Assembly (NCBI GenBank): GCA_034437515.1
Contig: DAOTTX010000465.1
Location: 1 to 35,640, forward strand
DNA from: DAOTTX01 sp034437515
Lineage (GTDB): Bacteria; Chloroflexota; Anaerolineae; Aggregatilineales; Phototrophicaceae
DNA: 35,640 nucleotides
Direction: 5' to 3'
Part shown: piece by piece, positions 7,868-15,878 of the stretch
Layout: each line of letters begins with the position of its first letter
Numbering within the stretch: position 1 is the first letter of the stretch
Notes under the pieces: generated by a model
Told to the model about the DNA's origin: nothing
What the model saw: only the letters and a program-made list of their open reading frames with translations
Databases searched by the model: none
Position numbers and translations under genes: made by a program

Positions 7868-8231
7868 TTGTTGTTTTCTCCAGGTATTGCGTTTTTAGAG
7901 TGGGGGTGTTTAGGTTCTGTGGAGGGAATAAGCCGCCATCAGGAATCAAATCACCGCGAAAGTTGATGCGTGGAGACACGCGATCCAGGTTCGGGCATTT
8001 TCCCTGCGGCTTGCAGCGTGTGAAGTTACGCGACCTGACCGGAGGAAAAGCCCGTCATTACAGCGATTATCACTTGTGCCATACTACGTTTGCCTTTCCT
8101 ATTTGCGGATGCAATGCCGTGAGTATGGCATATTTGCCGAACGTTGTCAAGAGAGTTCAATTCAGGTCAGGAAGTAACGGAAGTTAGGGCAATAGGGGGG
8201 CTTCACCGCGCCCGCCACACACAGAATGTGC
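7868..8231. other. Divergent intergenic region with RNA-like structure
   Basis: No gene is seen in this gap. From about 7921 to 8060 many helices can form: AAGCCGC (7930-7936) with GCGGCTT (8006-8012); inside it CATCA (7937-7941) with TGATG (7964-7968); GCGTG-GAGA-CACGC (7968-7981), a 5-bp stem capped by a GNRA tetraloop; and outside it GCGTG/TACGC (8016-8020 with 8027-8031). CAGGTTCG (7986-7993) could also pair with CGACCTG (about 8031-8037), crossing the main helix as a pseudoknot. This suggests a structured RNA or a leader. It does not match manganese, cobalamin, TPP or c-di-GMP riboswitches as I know them. Confidence 0.35.
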
Positions 8232-8237
8232 TACAAT
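8229..8237 (+). promoter_or_regulatory. Extended -10 promoter of the DtxR-like gene
   Basis: TGCTACAAT is an extended -10 (TG-n-TACAAT). No good -35 is seen at 16-18 bases. The same 9-mer occurs at 9735-9743. It overlaps an in-frame ATG at 8236, which therefore is unlikely to be the translation start. Confidence 0.55.
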
Positions 8238-8283
8238 GAAACGCAAGATAATCGGCAAAGCACCGAAAGCACATAAGGCAAAT

Positions 8284-8970
8284 ATGGAAAGCCAACCCAG
8301 CGCGATCATGCGCGACTATCTCGCGAAAATCTACCGGCTGAGCGAACACACCGATGCCGAAGACGGTTACGTCAGCACATCGGCGTTAGCGGAACTCATG
8401 AACGTCAGCGCCCCGGCGGTCAATCGCATGGTGACCAAGCTCAAAGACCTCGACTTGCTCCACCATGAACCGTATCAGGGCATCCACCTGACCGAGAACG
8501 GCAAAAAGGCCGCGCTGGTCAAAATGCGCAAACATCGCATCGCGGAGGCATTTCTCGTCAAGGTGATGGGGTTTGAGTGGCACGAAATCTACGATGAGGC
8601 CCACCGGATGAGCAGCGCGATGAGCGAAACCGTCACCCAGCGGATGCTTGAAATGGCGGAAAACCCGACCCACTGCCCACACGGCGAATTGATCCCGTAC
8701 CCGGACGGCAGCATTGACCCCATCGATGATGTGCTGCTGAGTAATGCCGAGGTCGATACCCATTATCGCATCACCCGTGTATTGACTCGCGAATCCGAAC
8801 GGCTGGAATACATCGCCGCGCTGGAACTACTCCCCGGTGGACTGCTTCATGTGATCCATATCGCGCCGTTCAGCGGGCCGATGCAACTCAAGCTCAACGA
8901 CGAATACCGCATCATCGGGCATAATCTCGCGCAGCTCATCCGCGTGGAGGCGGTCGCCGCGGATGGCTGA
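8284..8970 (+). CDS. DtxR/MntR-family regulator with altered metal site
   Basis: A 228-residue regulator. Residues 9-70 form the winged helix (YVSTSALAELMNVSAPAVNRMVTKL is the HTH). A dimerisation domain follows to about 140, then a C-terminal FeoA/SH3-like domain. The start at ATG 8284 is preceded by AAGG at a 5-base spacing; the 16-residue longer form begins inside the -10 box. Comparison with DtxR and MntR shows D11, H84 and E88 at expected metal positions. The usual C/E-x2-E-H cluster in the dimerisation helix is replaced (EAHRMSSAMS, with H107, S110 and S111). It may sense a different metal, use a rearranged site, or be metal-independent. The coupled downstream gene is a GNAT acetyltransferase, not a metal transporter, so the regulon cannot be guessed from context. 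Confidence 0.85.
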   Translation: MESQPSAIMRDYLAKIYRLSEHTDAEDGYVSTSALAELMNVSAPAVNRMVTKLKDLDLLHHEPYQGIHLTENGKKAALVKMRKHRIAEAFLVKVMGFEWHEIYDEAHRMSSAMSETVTQRMLEMAENPTHCPHGELIPYPDGSIDPIDDVLLSNAEVDTHYRITRVLTRESERLEYIAALELLPGGLLHVIHIAPFSGPMQLKLNDEYRIIGHNLAQLIRVEAVAADG

Positions 8971-9484
8971 ACTCATACGTCCCGCGACGGCCTACAAGAC
9001 CAGCGTCATCGCCGCCATGCGTGAGTTCGCCGCTGACAGTCACCACCGATATGCCAACACAGACATCGACGCGCTTAAGGGACATTTCACCGCGTATGTC
9101 GAGAGCGAGTTGCAGCGTGCGACCGCCCCGCCGCAACCCGGTTGGGTATCAGACTCGGTGTATTGGTTGGTCGATGAACGAGGTTTCATCGGGCGAATCT
9201 CGCTGCGGCACCGCTTGACCGACAGCCTACGAGAGTTCGGCGGGCACATCGGCTATGAGGTACGTCCCAGCCGCCGCCGGGAAGGGCACGGCAAGCGCAT
9301 GTTGGCGCTCTTGCTAGAGAAAGCACGCGCTCGCAACATGGGGAAAGTGATGCTCACCTGTGACGAGAGCAACACCGGCTCGCGCAAGATCATCGAGGCC
9401 AACGGCGGCGAACTCCAAGATGTGATCGAGCTTGATTACCGCCCGGAACCGACCATGCGCTGGTGGATTGATCTGAAAGCATGA
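8963..9484 (+). CDS. GNAT family N-acetyltransferase
   Basis: A 173-residue acetyltransferase of the GNAT fold. The acetyl-CoA pyrophosphate-binding region is in GGHIGYEVRPSRRREGHGKRML (about 93-114), where R-R-E-G-H-G-K fits the Q/R-x-x-G-x-G/A signature. It is followed by the helix LALLLEKARARNMGKVML and the strand-loop NTGSRKIIEANGG typical of the C-terminal half. The substrate is unknown. The ATG overlaps the last 8 bases of the DtxR-like gene (ATGGCTGA), a clear sign of translational coupling, so both proteins are probably made together. A RimL/RimJ-like or small-molecule acetyltransferase role is equally possible. Confidence 0.9.
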   Translation: MAELIRPATAYKTSVIAAMREFAADSHHRYANTDIDALKGHFTAYVESELQRATAPPQPGWVSDSVYWLVDERGFIGRISLRHRLTDSLREFGGHIGYEVRPSRRREGHGKRMLALLLEKARARNMGKVMLTCDESNTGSRKIIEANGGELQDVIELDYRPEPTMRWWIDLKA

Positions 9485-9790
9485 ACGTTGATCTTTGAGT
9501 AAATAACTCGCACAATACAGTCAGGAGGGCGACAGGTCGCATTTTGCGCGAATCTGAGGTGTCGTAGCACAGAAAGCAGGCTGCTCTTCTCCCCTCCCGA
9601 ACGGGCATGGCGAGTAGGGAGAGGGCAGCAAAAAATGAGGGTCATTCATTCCCATTTGGCGATAAGCTCGTCATCCAATTAAATTATCAATCGTCGCTGT
9701 TCAGGTTCTCAGGCAGGCAGATGCTCCAAGCCTGTGCTACAATGTTTGTATACGATTTGCATTAAATAATATTACGAGAAGGGGCTAGGC
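9485..9790. repeat. Intergenic region with imperfect GC-rich inverted repeat
   Basis: This 306-base gap has no gene. It contains an imperfect inverted repeat, GCTGCTCTTCTCCC (9580-9593) against GGGAGAGGGCAGC (about 9617-9629). The same CTCTCCC/GGGAGAGG theme occurs in the two repeats at the right end of the window (35565-35636), so it is probably a copy of a dispersed palindromic element. The promoter of the next gene lies at 9735-9743. Confidence 0.5.
9735..9743 (+). promoter_or_regulatory. Extended -10 promoter of the HEAT-repeat gene
   Basis: TGCTACAAT, identical to the element at 8229-8237 and also preceded by TG, lies about 48 bases upstream of the GTG start. No clear -35 is visible. 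Confidence 0.5.
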
Positions 9791-10813
9791 GTGAGTGACT
9801 TCAAGCCCGATATCTGGCGTTTACAGGCACAATTTGACACACAAGGGTTGGTAGACGCGCTCAAGAACGATGATAACGGCATCCGGCGACGGGCCGCAGC
9901 GGCGCTGCGGGCGTTGGGTGCGGTCGAGGCGATCCCCGCCATCGAAAACGTCTTGGACAAAGAACCCGACCCGGAAACACGCGCGAACCTGCTCACAGCA
10001 CTTGCTACCCTACAACAAGAACAGGAACGCCTCCGCGAAGAGACCGGGCAGACCCCCGACGACACCCCGATCACGGAAGTTGACCGGCTCATTGCGACGC
10101 TGCGCCGAGGTGACAACGACGAAGCGATCATCGAAGCCGCGCAAGCACTCGGCGAACGCGGGAGCAAGGTCGCGGTGGTGCCGTTGGTGATGCGCTTCAA
10201 CGACCCCTCGACTCCCATCAAGGTACGGCTGGCAGTGGCCGAGGTGCTGCTCGAATTGGAGAGTGCGCCGGTCGAAGTGGCACTGCTGGGGGCGCTGCGC
10301 AGTGATGAATGGCGTGTGCGTCGTAACGCCGCTGCTATCCTCGGTCAGCTACGGGCAGAATGGGCAATTGAACCGCTGAGCCGGGCGCTGCTCGACGATA
10401 ACGAGGTCATCCGTAAGACCGCGTTCGCCGCGCTGCGCAACATCGGCACCCCGGCGGCGTATGAGTCACTCAAACAAGCACGGGAACTGCTCAAGGCGAA
10501 GCAACAGGCTGAAAAACAGCGTGAAGCCAAGATAACTGAAAAAACGGCTGCGCCCGAAGCTGAAACACCCGAAGAAGACCCTGCCAACGCCTTCACCGAT
10601 GACCCACAGGCGCAGTCCATCGAAGGGCCGAAGCGCAACACGCCCCCCAACGACGAGACACAGAAGATCGTCTGGCCCCGTCGCCAGCGTAAGGACAAAA
10701 AGCCACCGGAGGCAAACCCGACACTCGCGCCGACACGCCCACTCGACCCTGATACGCTGAAACGGTCGCGGCACTTCAAAGAACAGCGCGAAAAGCCGGA
10801 TAACGAGGAATAG
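9791..10813 (+). CDS. HEAT-repeat protein with charged C-terminal tail
   Basis: A 340-residue protein starting at GTG 9791 with AAGGGG six bases upstream. Residues about 15-230 are made of paired helices typical of HEAT/PBS-lyase repeats, for example IRRRAAAALRALGAVEAIPAI, VRLAVAEVLLELESAPVEVAL, WRVRRNAAAILGQLRAEWAI and IRKTAFAALRNIGTPAA. A coiled Lys/Gln/Glu-rich linker follows, then a Pro-rich tail with basic patches (WPRRQRKDKKPPE) to the end. Such solenoids act as protein-protein scaffolds; no enzymatic motif is present. It has no TM segment or signal peptide. Phycobilin lyase function is not implied. It has its own promoter and a hairpin after the stop, so it is probably monocistronic. 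Confidence 0.85.
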   Translation: MSDFKPDIWRLQAQFDTQGLVDALKNDDNGIRRRAAAALRALGAVEAIPAIENVLDKEPDPETRANLLTALATLQQEQERLREETGQTPDDTPITEVDRLIATLRRGDNDEAIIEAAQALGERGSKVAVVPLVMRFNDPSTPIKVRLAVAEVLLELESAPVEVALLGALRSDEWRVRRNAAAILGQLRAEWAIEPLSRALLDDNEVIRKTAFAALRNIGTPAAYESLKQARELLKAKQQAEKQREAKITEKTAAPEAETPEEDPANAFTDDPQAQSIEGPKRNTPPNDETQKIVWPRRQRKDKKPPEANPTLAPTRPLDPDTLKRSRHFKEQREKPDNEE

Positions 10814-10862
10814 ACTCTCGCACTGACAACGCCCCATAAATGATCATCTGCTCGTGACAACT

Positions 10863-10887
10863 GGAAGATCGTGAGTGTCAATCTTCC
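10863..10887 (+). terminator. Hairpin after the HEAT-repeat gene
   Basis: GGAAGAT (10863-10869) and ATCTTCC (10881-10887) form a perfect 7-bp stem with an 11-base loop, 50 bases after the stop. There is no U tract of note. It could be a terminator or a binding-site palindrome. Confidence 0.3.
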
Positions 10888-11103
10888 GATTTGCGGGCAA
10901 AAACACCAGGGCAATCGATTCAAATTCCCATGTTGATTTTTGTACTCTTCTCACCCCGTAGATGGGGTCGGGTTGGGTGTCACAGACACGCCCCATTACG
11001 CAGTCGTAAAGCATTGCCCAGGCAAAAATATTAAAGAATTAGCACATCTCACCCGAAATTGTCACAATAGAGCATTTAAACGTCGCTAACCAGAGGAAAT
11101 TAC

Positions 11104-13800
11104 ATGACAGAGAAGACATTTGAGGAAAAACAAAGCCGCTTGAGCGCGGATATTCGTCTATTGGGCAATCTGCTCGGCGACATTATCCGAGAGCAGGAAG
11201 GCGAGGCCGCGTTTCAACTCGTCGAAGATGTGCGTATGAGCGCCAAAGCACGGCGCAACGGGGACGAAGCCGCCGCCACCACGTTGACCGAGACCATTGC
11301 CAAAACCGATCTACATGCGCGGCAGATGCTCATCAAAGCGTTTGGCAACTACCTGCAACTCATCAACATCGCCGAGGATCAACAGCGGGTGCGTACCCTG
11401 CGCCGCCGTGAGGTCAAACGTGGTCTGAGCGAGTCCGTGCCGCGTGCCATCGAGGAATTGCACGCCGCCGGGCTGAGTGCCGATGACGTACGCGGCCTGC
11501 TGGATAAAATTCGGGTGCGGCTGGTACTGACCGCACATCCATCCGAGGCCAAACGACAGGAAGTGCTCATCAAACTACGGGATATCAACGACCTGCTCAC
11601 ACTCAGCGAACGGGAAACGCTGCTACCCTATGAAGAATTCCACCTCCATGACGACATCATCCGGCGCATAGAACAATTGTGGCAAACCCGCCCTACCCGT
11701 GCCGCCCGTGCCACCGTCATGGATGAGGTGTCCTATGGCCTGTACTTCGTCACCGGCATCATCATGGACGCGGTAGTGCAATTCTATAACGAGCTGCGCC
11801 AGGCGCTCAAACAACATTATCCGTATAACGAATGGGAAGACCTGCCGCCGGTGCTGTCCTTCGCCTCGTGGATCGGCGGCGACCGTGACGGCAACCCCAA
11901 CGTGACGCCACAAATCACCCTGGATACGATGGCGGCGCTGCGTGAGGCCGTGCGCGAGGTCTACCTGAAGGAAGTGGCCTACCTGCGTGACCGGCTGACG
12001 CAGTTCGCCGAAACCGTGCAAATCCCCGTCGATCTGCTCGACCGCTGGCCGGAGATAGTCGATGAAAGCACCAAGTACCCCGGCGAACTTTACCGGCAGG
12101 TAATGGATGTGATCTACGGTCGCCTGCGTGACGACAAATACGCCACCGATGCTGATCTACTCGAAGACCTGCTCATCGTAGAGCGCAGCCTGAAAGAAAA
12201 CGGCAGCTTGCACTCCGCACAGGGCACGCTCAATTGGTTGATCCGCAAAGTGCAGCTTTTCGGCCTGCATCTGCTGCCGTTAGACATCCGCGAGGACGCG
12301 CGGTTGCACATCACCGCGATGACCGAAATCTTGGCTTACTACGGCGTCACCACCAATTATGCCGACGAAACCGAAGCGCGTAAGCAGGAGATCCTCACCG
12401 AAGAGATCGGCAACCGCCGCCCACTGTTACCGCTGGAACTGCCGTTCTCCGAGGACACCAACCGCATCATCGAGACGTGGCGTATGATCGCCCGTGCCTA
12501 TCGCAAATACGGCACGCTGGTGATTAACACCTTCATCGCCAGCATGAGCAAATACCCCAGCGATGTGCTGACCATGTTGGTCTTCGCCAAAGAAGCCGGC
12601 GTCAACCAGCATCTGGACATCGTGCCGCTGTTTGAAACCGTCGATGACCTCAAACGCGCCCCCGAGGTGATGAACAACCTGTTCGACAACCCGGCGTACA
12701 GCAAACACCTCGAACACCGGCGCACCGGGGACGGGCAACCACGCCAGCAAATCATGATCGGCTATTCGGACAGCAACAAGGACGGTGGCTACATCGCCTC
12801 GAATTGGAGCCTGTACGAAGCGCAAGACGCACTCTCCGATGTGTGCGCGGCGCGGGGCATCGCGCTGGAACTGTTCCATGGGCGTGGCGGTAGCATCGGA
12901 CGTGGCGGTGGGCCGACCAACCGCGCTATTCTCTCCCAACCGCAGAATTCCATTCATGGCCCGGTGAAGATCACCGAACAGGGCGAGGTGATCGCGTATC
13001 GCTACAGCAACCGAGACATCGCCCGGCGGCATCTCGGTCAGGTGATGCACGCGGTCTTTGTGGCGCTCGGTGATCGCCAAAATACGACTATCCTACCCAA
13101 ATGGAAGGACGCGGTAACCCACCTCGCTGATATCGGGCGTGATTATTACCGTAACTTCGTCTACGAAAACGAGGGCTTTCTCGATTATTGGCGGCACGCC
13201 ACGCCGATCAACGAGTTGGCACAAATGCAGATCGGTTCCCGCCCGACCAAGCGCAAAAAAGGCGGCTTCGAGGCCATCCGTGCTATCCCCTGGGTGTTTA
13301 GCTGGATGCAAAGCCGGGCGATTATTCCGAGTTGGTACGGGGTCGGCAAGGCGCTGCAAAGTTACAGCGAAGCCCACGAGGACGGGATGACAACACTCAA
13401 GACCATGTATCAGGAATGGTCGTTCTTCCGGGCGTTGATCGAAAATGTGCAGCTCGATGTCGCCAAAGCCGATATGGGCATCGCTGAACTTTATGCCGGT
13501 CTGGTGCCGGATGAGGCGCTGCGTGACCGCATCTTCGGCGAAATGCGCGAAGAACACGCCCGCGCCTACGACTACATCTGCCGCATCACCGACCAGGAAA
13601 ATCTGCTGGATAATTGGGGCTTCCTGCAAGTTTCTATCGAGCGGCGTAACCCCTATGTCGATCCGCTGAATTTCATCCAGGTGGAACTGCTGCGTGACCT
13701 TCGCGCCATCGCGAAGGACGACCGCAACTATCAGGTCATCCTGCATGAGGTATTGTCGTCCATTAACGGCATCGCCGCCGGGATGAAAACGACGGGGTAG
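11104..13800 (+). CDS. ppc: Phosphoenolpyruvate carboxylase
   Basis: An 898-residue bacterial-type PEP carboxylase, which converts PEP and bicarbonate to oxaloacetate and refills the TCA cycle. The catalytic His is H145 in LTAHPSEAKRQ. The substrate and metal region SWIGGDRDGNPNVT, the YSDSNKDGGY block, the flexible catalytic loop FHGRGGSIGRGGGPTNRAI (R594 aligned with R587 of E. coli) and IPWVFSWMQSRAIIPSWYGVG are all intact. The C-terminus ends ...GMKTTG, close to the conserved ...NTG end, so the gene is full length. GAGGAAATTAC precedes the ATG. Upstream, 10938-11060 has short hairpins (ACCCC/GGGGT at 10953-10968) but no clear promoter was pinned down. The gene is monocistronic and convergent with the HEAT/TM gene. 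Confidence 0.98.
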   Translation: MTEKTFEEKQSRLSADIRLLGNLLGDIIREQEGEAAFQLVEDVRMSAKARRNGDEAAATTLTETIAKTDLHARQMLIKAFGNYLQLINIAEDQQRVRTLRRREVKRGLSESVPRAIEELHAAGLSADDVRGLLDKIRVRLVLTAHPSEAKRQEVLIKLRDINDLLTLSERETLLPYEEFHLHDDIIRRIEQLWQTRPTRAARATVMDEVSYGLYFVTGIIMDAVVQFYNELRQALKQHYPYNEWEDLPPVLSFASWIGGDRDGNPNVTPQITLDTMAALREAVREVYLKEVAYLRDRLTQFAETVQIPVDLLDRWPEIVDESTKYPGELYRQVMDVIYGRLRDDKYATDADLLEDLLIVERSLKENGSLHSAQGTLNWLIRKVQLFGLHLLPLDIREDARLHITAMTEILAYYGVTTNYADETEARKQEILTEEIGNRRPLLPLELPFSEDTNRIIETWRMIARAYRKYGTLVINTFIASMSKYPSDVLTMLVFAKEAGVNQHLDIVPLFETVDDLKRAPEVMNNLFDNPAYSKHLEHRRTGDGQPRQQIMIGYSDSNKDGGYIASNWSLYEAQDALSDVCAARGIALELFHGRGGSIGRGGGPTNRAILSQPQNSIHGPVKITEQGEVIAYRYSNRDIARRHLGQVMHAVFVALGDRQNTTILPKWKDAVTHLADIGRDYYRNFVYENEGFLDYWRHATPINELAQMQIGSRPTKRKKGGFEAIRAIPWVFSWMQSRAIIPSWYGVGKALQSYSEAHEDGMTTLKTMYQEWSFFRALIENVQLDVAKADMGIAELYAGLVPDEALRDRIFGEMREEHARAYDYICRITDQENLLDNWGFLQVSIERRNPYVDPLNFIQVELLRDLRAIAKDDRNYQVILHEVLSSINGIAAGMKTTG

Positions 13801-13841
13801 AGGTTTACGCTGTACCGCTGCAATGCGGTCACATCAATCTG

Positions 13842-13874
13842 TACGGGCTGGACATTGGACGTCTCCAGCCCGTA
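13842..13874. terminator. Perfect inverted repeat between convergent genes
   Basis: TACGGGCTGGA (13842-13852) and TCCAGCCCGTA (13864-13874) form a perfect 11-bp stem with an 11-base loop. A smaller ACCGC/GCGGT hairpin lies just upstream (about 13814-13829). It sits between the stops of ppc (plus) and the membrane protein (minus), so it probably ends both transcripts, though no U tract is present on either side. Confidence 0.5.
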
Positions 13875-13893
13875 AACAGTCGGCAGGTGTGGC

Positions 13894-15159
13894 TCACACC
13901 ATGTCGATAAAGCCGAGTGAGAACTCCAGCATATAAAACGTGACAGCGCCGACCAGCACCACACTTGGCATCGCGCCGATCAATCCCTGGGCGGTGCCGA
14001 AGTTATACGCCCCGCCGACCGTCGCCGCCAGGTTGAGCACCAGCATAAGCGCGAACAGACCGACCACACCCGCCAGGATGGTTATCATCATACCGCCACC
14101 GCTGGCGAAAACGATCACCGTGCCGATGACCAGGATAAACAACAGCATTGACAGACGTCCGTTGAACAGGGCGACGATTTTGTGTGCCGTGTGTGGCAGT
14201 GAGCCAATCCCCCGGAACAGCACGCCGCCAAACAGATGCGCCAGCAGCGCCCCTAAGCCGACCGCCAGCGTAATGGCGATGCCAGCGCCCAACCCGAAGC
14301 CAAGCACATCAAACATCCTGACCGACTCGTTCAGATAATCAACTTGCGCCATGAACGCCGCGTCCGGTTGCGTGAGGGTGAAGGTGCCTTCGTACTGACC
14401 GCCGGCACCGCGTTCGGTGTAGTAGACCGTCTGTGTTTGGCCTTCTTCCTCCGGGACGATGCGCCCTTCCGACCGTGCCAGGGCGACGTCAGCCCGGTTC
14501 TCATCGAGCGATTGCTGATAACGCCCGGCCCCTTCGATCATAACGAAGTAGCTGATGAGCGCACCAACCGTCACGATGACGAACAGTAGCACCAGGTCGA
14601 ACACCACATCCATCCACGTCGTCTTGTTGACCACGTCCATGTGCATTTCCACCTCACGCTGCAACCGCTGGCGGGAGTCGGTTTCGACCATTGTATCGTA
14701 GTGCGTGTCGTCGTTGAGCATATCGACTGACGCCGCACCCGCCCCCCCGGTCGCCGATTCACACAGGCTGATGAAATATTGCTCGTGGCGCTGGTTCGGG
14801 TCAAGGCTCAGCACCTGCTGCAAGATCTTTAACATCTTGGGGCGTTCCCCGGCGATCTGATAACGCATCGCCTCGGAAAGCAACTGCTCCGCTTTGGCGG
14901 CATCTTTCGGATCAACGTGGATTTTCGACGATTTGCCGTCCGCTTGCGCTTCCGTCTGTGGTAGTTCACCGAGTTGCTGCCGGATGTAGACGCCGGCCTT
15001 GAGCGCCAACTGCCGTACCTCCGGGTTGCGGTCATCGGCACACATCACGGCAAGTTGCTTGAGTGCATCGCGGTCAACCTCTCTAGCGAGGCGTTTGATA
15101 GCGGATTTACGCTTCGCCGGGTCACGATCTTTGAGAAGTTTACGATCTGCTCGACTCAT
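13894..15159 (-). CDS. Multi-TM protein with N-terminal HEAT-like region (Yip1-like)
   Basis: A 421-residue protein starting MSRADRKLLKDRDPAKR at ATG 15159, preceded by AGGGGAA; the seven-residue-longer start at 15180 lacks such a site. Residues 1-65 look like HEAT-type helices (ALKQLAVMCADDRNPEVRQLALKAG). Residues 75-135 contain a TPR-like segment (AKAEQLLSEAMRYQIAGERPKMLKILQQVLSLDP). A first TM segment lies at about 168-190, then an acidic extracytoplasmic loop of about 90 residues. Four more hydrophobic segments follow in the last 145 residues, with the Gly/Ala-rich look of a Yip1 membrane domain. Function is unknown; it may be a membrane scaffold or trafficking-like protein. It is not obviously co-transcribed with rimI, which lies 65 bases upstream. 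Confidence 0.75.
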   Translation of the reverse strand: MSRADRKLLKDRDPAKRKSAIKRLAREVDRDALKQLAVMCADDRNPEVRQLALKAGVYIRQQLGELPQTEAQADGKSSKIHVDPKDAAKAEQLLSEAMRYQIAGERPKMLKILQQVLSLDPNQRHEQYFISLCESATGGAGAASVDMLNDDTHYDTMVETDSRQRLQREVEMHMDVVNKTTWMDVVFDLVLLFVIVTVGALISYFVMIEGAGRYQQSLDENRADVALARSEGRIVPEEEGQTQTVYYTERGAGGQYEGTFTLTQPDAAFMAQVDYLNESVRMFDVLGFGLGAGIAITLAVGLGALLAHLFGGVLFRGIGSLPHTAHKIVALFNGRLSMLLFILVIGTVIVFASGGGMMITILAGVVGLFALMLVLNLAATVGGAYNFGTAQGLIGAMPSVVLVGAVTFYMLEFSLGFIDMV

Positions 15160-15224
15160 GATTTCCCCTATAATTGACATAGTATAATATTCAATAGAAT
15201 AACATGAGTTTAATCAATTTTGCG

Positions 15225-15872
15225 TTAAGAATTGGAATTTGGTTTGTGCGTCAGGGGATTATCATTATCAGGGACGTTGTAAAAATCAGTCAGTGAGAAC
15301 CGCGCCAGCAGCGCCTCGTAGCGGGTGTTGAAGCGGTCGAGCAGCGCCCGGTCGGTCAGGTCGAGGCGCATATCGTAGGCGTCCTCTTTGTCATCGCGGT
15401 AGTAATTCTTCTTGACATTGGCGACCTCAAACTCATACTTGCGGTAGAGCTTCTTCGCGGTGATGTTGCTCACGCGCACTTCCAGCACGATATATGTCGC
15501 CTCTAGCAAGATCGACTTCTTAATCATCGCTGCCAGCAGCAGTTCACCGTATCCCTTGCCGCGCTGCTCCGGTGCGGTGGCGACGGTGCTAATGTGCGCC
15601 TCGTCCATGACGTTCCACAGACCACCATAACCCAGCACACGATCCTGTACTTCGTATCCGGCGTCCTTGCCACTCAGCGACCGCAGCAGCTTACGCCAAC
15701 CGTTGACGGGCCGCTCACTGCCAGTAGCAAGCGTGAGCATGTGACTGTAGGTCGAGTCTTTGATCTCGTAGATGTAAGAGCGTTCCGTCCAGGGGGTGCT
15801 GAAGGATTCTCGATCAATAGTGACCACTTCGGTGATGTCACTCAGGTGCATGTAGCGTAAGGTCAGGTTCAT
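15225..15872 (-). CDS. rimI: RimI-like protein N-acetyltransferase
   Basis: A 215-residue GNAT enzyme. The N-terminal half has the RimI pattern ITEVVTIDRESFSTPWTERSYIYEI. The acetyl-CoA loop Q-R-G-K-G-Y-G is at 103-109, and the C-terminal block has LEVRVSNITAKKLYRKYEFE, the substrate-facing part of RimI. E. coli RimI acetylates the N-terminal Ala of ribosomal protein S18; bacterial relatives often have wider targets. It is longer than the usual ~150 residues, through an insertion at about 50-78 and a C-terminal extension of about 45 residues. It begins 6 bases after the tsaB stop in the common tsaE-tsaB-rimI order, which supports the call. The substrate here is unproven. Confidence 0.9.
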   Translation of the reverse strand: MNLTLRYMHLSDITEVVTIDRESFSTPWTERSYIYEIKDSTYSHMLTLATGSERPVNGWRKLLRSLSGKDAGYEVQDRVLGYGGLWNVMDEAHISTVATAPEQRGKGYGELLLAAMIKKSILLEATYIVLEVRVSNITAKKLYRKYEFEVANVKKNYYRDDKEDAYDMRLDLTDRALLDRFNTRYEALLARFSLTDFYNVPDNDNPLTHKPNSNS

Positions 15873-15878
15873 AGTGGG

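Noticed and set aside
7868..8231. Manganese (yybP-ykoY), cobalamin or RNase P-like RNA
   Set aside because: The family-specific conserved blocks could not be found on either strand; only GGAGGAAAAGCCCG looks vaguely like an RNase P segment.
8236..8283. Longer N-terminus of the DtxR-like protein
   Set aside because: Its ATG lies inside the -10 box TACAAT; the ATG at 8284 has a Shine-Dalgarno sequence.
12427..13080. Open frame of 217 codons on the minus strand inside ppc
   Set aside because: It is an antisense shadow of the strongly conserved PEP carboxylase gene; the high-GC third positions keep it open and no ribosome site or domain supports it.
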